Positions 62,525-64,000 of a DNA stretch of 64,000 nucleotides are shown here, in pieces. The notes under the pieces were generated by a model. It had not been told where the DNA came from. It searched no databases and worked only from the letters and a program-made list of their open reading frames with translations. Location: positions 2,976,001 through 3,040,000 of the forward strand of contig NZ_CP116257.1 in NCBI RefSeq assembly GCF_027947595.1, written 5' to 3'. The stretch comes from Streptomyces lienomycini (lineage in GTDB: Bacteria; Actinomycetota; Actinomycetes; Streptomycetales; Streptomycetaceae). Within the stretch, counting starts at the first letter, position 1; every line of letters starts with the position of its first letter. A program made the translations under genes and the position numbers.

Positions 62525-64000
62525 ATGTCTCACCTCCGCGCACCGGCCGCGCGAGCAGACCGCCGCGAGGGCGGGCGGCACGGCCGGCCGGCCCCACGTA
62601 CCACCACCGCCCTGCCCGAGACCCACATACGACCCCAACTCCTCCGGCTCGCCGTGCTGCCGCCGGTGGCGGTCGCCCTCAGCGCCTGCGCGGTCGTTCT
62701 CTTCACCGTCCGGTCCACCGGTACCCGGCCCGGCCCCGTCCTGTGGTGCGTACTCGCCGGCGCGGTGTCGGTGACCGTCGCGGCCGTCGCCATCGCGGCC
62801 GTCGCCGCCGACCGCGCCGCGCGCTCCGTGCACGACCGCGTCGGCGCCCTGCGCCGCAGCACCGCACGCCAGGAGGGCGAGCTGCGGGCCGTCGTCGACG
62901 CGTTGCGCCGCGGTGAGACGCCGTCCCCCCGCAAACCGCGCGGCGGGCCGCCCGCCGACGCCGACGACTTCGAACTGCTCGCCGCCGACCTCTCCCGGGC
63001 CCACGACGGCGCCGTCACCGCCGTCGTCCGGGCCGCCCAGCTCTCCAGCCAGGCGGGCAGCGAACAGAAGCTGGAGGTCTTCCTCAACCTCGCCCGGCGC
63101 CTCCAGTCGCTGGTGCACCGCGAGATCTCCATCCTGGACGAGCTGGAGAACGAGATCGAGGACCCCGACCTCCTCAAGGGCCTCTTCCACGTCGACCACC
63201 TCGCCACCCGCATCCGCCGCCACTCCGAGAACCTCGCCGTGCTCGGCGGCGCCGTCTCCCGCCGCCAGTGGAGCCACCCGGTGGACATGACCGAGGTGCT
63301 GCGCTCGGCCATCGCCGAGGTCGAGCAGTACTCCCGGGTCCGGCTGGTCCCGCCGATCGACGGCACCCTGCGCGGCCACGCCGTCGCCGACGTCATCCAC
63401 CTGCTGGCCGAACTCGTCGAGAACGCCACGCTGTTCTCCGCCCCGCAGACCCAGGTGCTGATGCGCGCCAACCTCGTCACCTCGGGCCTCGCCGTCGAGG
63501 TCGAGGACCGCGGACTCGGCATGCCCGTCGGCGAACAGGACCGGATGAACGCCCTGCTCGCCGACCCCGACCAGGTCAACGTCGCCCGCCTGCTCGCGGA
63601 CGGGCGCATCGGACTGTTCGTCGTCTCCCAGCTCGCCAAGCGGCACGGGATCACCGTGCGGCTGCAGACCAACATCTACGGCGGTGTCCAGGCCGTACTG
63701 GTCGTCCCCCAGGCCCTGCTGGGCACGGAGCCGGGTGCCCTCCCGGGCGGTACGGACCGGCCGGCCGAGATCACCGCGGCCGAGCCGGTGCCGGTGCCGG
63801 TGCCGGTGCCGCAGCCCCGGTCCGCGACGCCCGTGGCACCGCCAACTCCGGTCGCACCGGACCCGGTCGCACCCGCCCCGGTCGCACCGGCGTACCTGGC
63901 ACCGGCGTCCGTGGCTCCGGCGTCCGTGGCTCCGGCTTCCGCCGCACCGGCGGCTCCGGCTCCCGGGGCGCCCGTTCCCGCGGTGGCGTCCGGCCCGGAC
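62525..64000 (+). CDS. CvnA-type sensor-like ATP-binding protein (C-terminus cut by window edge)
   Basis: Open to the edge: 492 codons from ATG 62525 (GAGGA upstream). The N-terminus has two membrane segments (RLAVLPPVAVALSACAVVLF and SVTVAAVAIAAVAA). A cytosolic four-helix part follows (FLNLARRLQSLVHREISILD), then the HATPase domain with N-box LLAELVENAT and EDRGLGMPVGEQDRMNALL (G1). The tail is a Pro/Val/Ala repeat region. These features match cvnA of conservons, where cvnB (roadblock), cvnC and cvnD (GTPase) follow; they would lie beyond the window. Confidence 0.88.
   Translation, partial: MSHLRAPAARADRREGGRHGRPAPRTTTALPETHIRPQLLRLAVLPPVAVALSACAVVLFTVRSTGTRPGPVLWCVLAGAVSVTVAAVAIAAVAADRAARSVHDRVGALRRSTARQEGELRAVVDALRRGETPSPRKPRGGPPADADDFELLAADLSRAHDGAVTAVVRAAQLSSQAGSEQKLEVFLNLARRLQSLVHREISILDELENEIEDPDLLKGLFHVDHLATRIRRHSENLAVLGGAVSRRQWSHPVDMTEVLRSAIAEVEQYSRVRLVPPIDGTLRGHAVADVIHLLAELVENATLFSAPQTQVLMRANLVTSGLAVEVEDRGLGMPVGEQDRMNALLADPDQVNVARLLADGRIGLFVVSQLAKRHGITVRLQTNIYGGVQAVLVVPQALLGTEPGALPGGTDRPAEITAAEPVPVPVPVPQPRSATPVAPPTPVAPDPVAPAPVAPAYLAPASVAPASVAPASAAPAAPAPGAPVPAVASGPD

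Noticed and set aside
1..64000. CRISPR arrays, tRNA or rRNA genes
   Set aside because: No regularly spaced direct repeats with unique spacers and no recognisable tRNA cloverleaf (GGTTCGAATCC-like arm with matching ends) or rRNA signature were seen by eye on either strand.
63780..64000. Pro-Val-Ala repeats at the end of the cvnA-type gene as a separate low-complexity element
   Set aside because: They stay in frame with the kinase-like protein and are typical of the variable C-terminal tails of conservon ATPases.

Overview
The window is a high-GC actinobacterial chromosome segment. Third codon positions are strongly G/C-rich, GTG and TTG starts are common, and genes often share ATGA or GTGA stop/start overlaps. 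Gene content and order match, from memory, the Streptomyces coelicolor SCO6745 to SCO6773 neighbourhood (idi, CDF transporter, polyol-phosphate/ABC locus, hopanoid cluster, cell-wall hydrolase), so this is very probably a Streptomyces. A later segment (about 33 to 45 kb) looks like an accessory insertion.

Layout. Positions 1-6.1 kb hold a partial SCO6745-family protein, a GlxA-type AraC regulator, a repeat-rich spacer, a DJ-1/PfpI hydratase-like protein, a crotonase, an RsbW-like ATPase, isopentenyl-diphosphate isomerase (idi) and a CDF metal exporter. Positions 6.6-13.6 kb are a tight seven-gene unit: two CDP-alcohol phosphotransferases, a nucleotidyltransferase, a glycerol-1-phosphate dehydrogenase-like enzyme, a GT2 glycosyltransferase and a TagG/TagH-like ABC exporter. 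It looks like a pathway for an unidentified polyol-phosphate glycopolymer or glycolipid and ends at a strong hairpin. Positions 14.0-26.9 kb are the hopanoid cluster: hpnC, hpnD, a 53-codon small ORF, hpnE, a polyprenyl diphosphate synthase, shc, hpnG, hpnH, ispG, dxs (with an apparent one-base frameshift) and the aminotransferase hpnO. It is followed by an XRE-cupin regulator preceded by two operator-like palindromes exactly 20 bp apart and by a 39-aa membrane protein. Positions 27.7-33.0 kb hold a tyrosine phosphatase, a c-di-AMP (ydaO) riboswitch ahead of a LysM/M23 cell-wall hydrolase, an SGNH hydrolase, and a divergent TetR/metallo-hydrolase pair.

Positions 33.0-44.8 kb look acquired: two broken IS5-type transposases, a crotonase/TetR pair around a perfect palindrome, a HAD protein, a divergent MFS/HxlR pair, an MFS-hydrolase-TetR-old yellow enzyme group sharing promoter motifs, and sizeable non-coding stretches. 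Positions 44.9-49.6 kb hold a latex-clearing protein (rubber oxygenase), a regulator with two TetR modules in one chain, a zinc alcohol dehydrogenase, a GXWXG/DUF4334 protein and a TetR repressor. From 49.9 to 62.2 kb there is a fatty acid or branched-chain/isoprenoid degradation block: CaiB/AMACR-like protein, F420-type LLM oxidoreductase, two acyl-CoA dehydrogenases, thiolase, FadB, FadD, a TetR and an aldehyde dehydrogenase. The window ends in a cvnA-type conservon ATPase cut by the edge.

Possible joint function: idi, ispG, dxs, the prenyl synthase and the squalene/hopene genes form one isoprenoid route to aminobacteriohopanetriol-type lipids. The rubber oxygenase would release oligo-isoprenoid aldehydes/ketones, which the nearby dehydrogenases and beta-oxidation genes could degrade; that link is inference from gene order.
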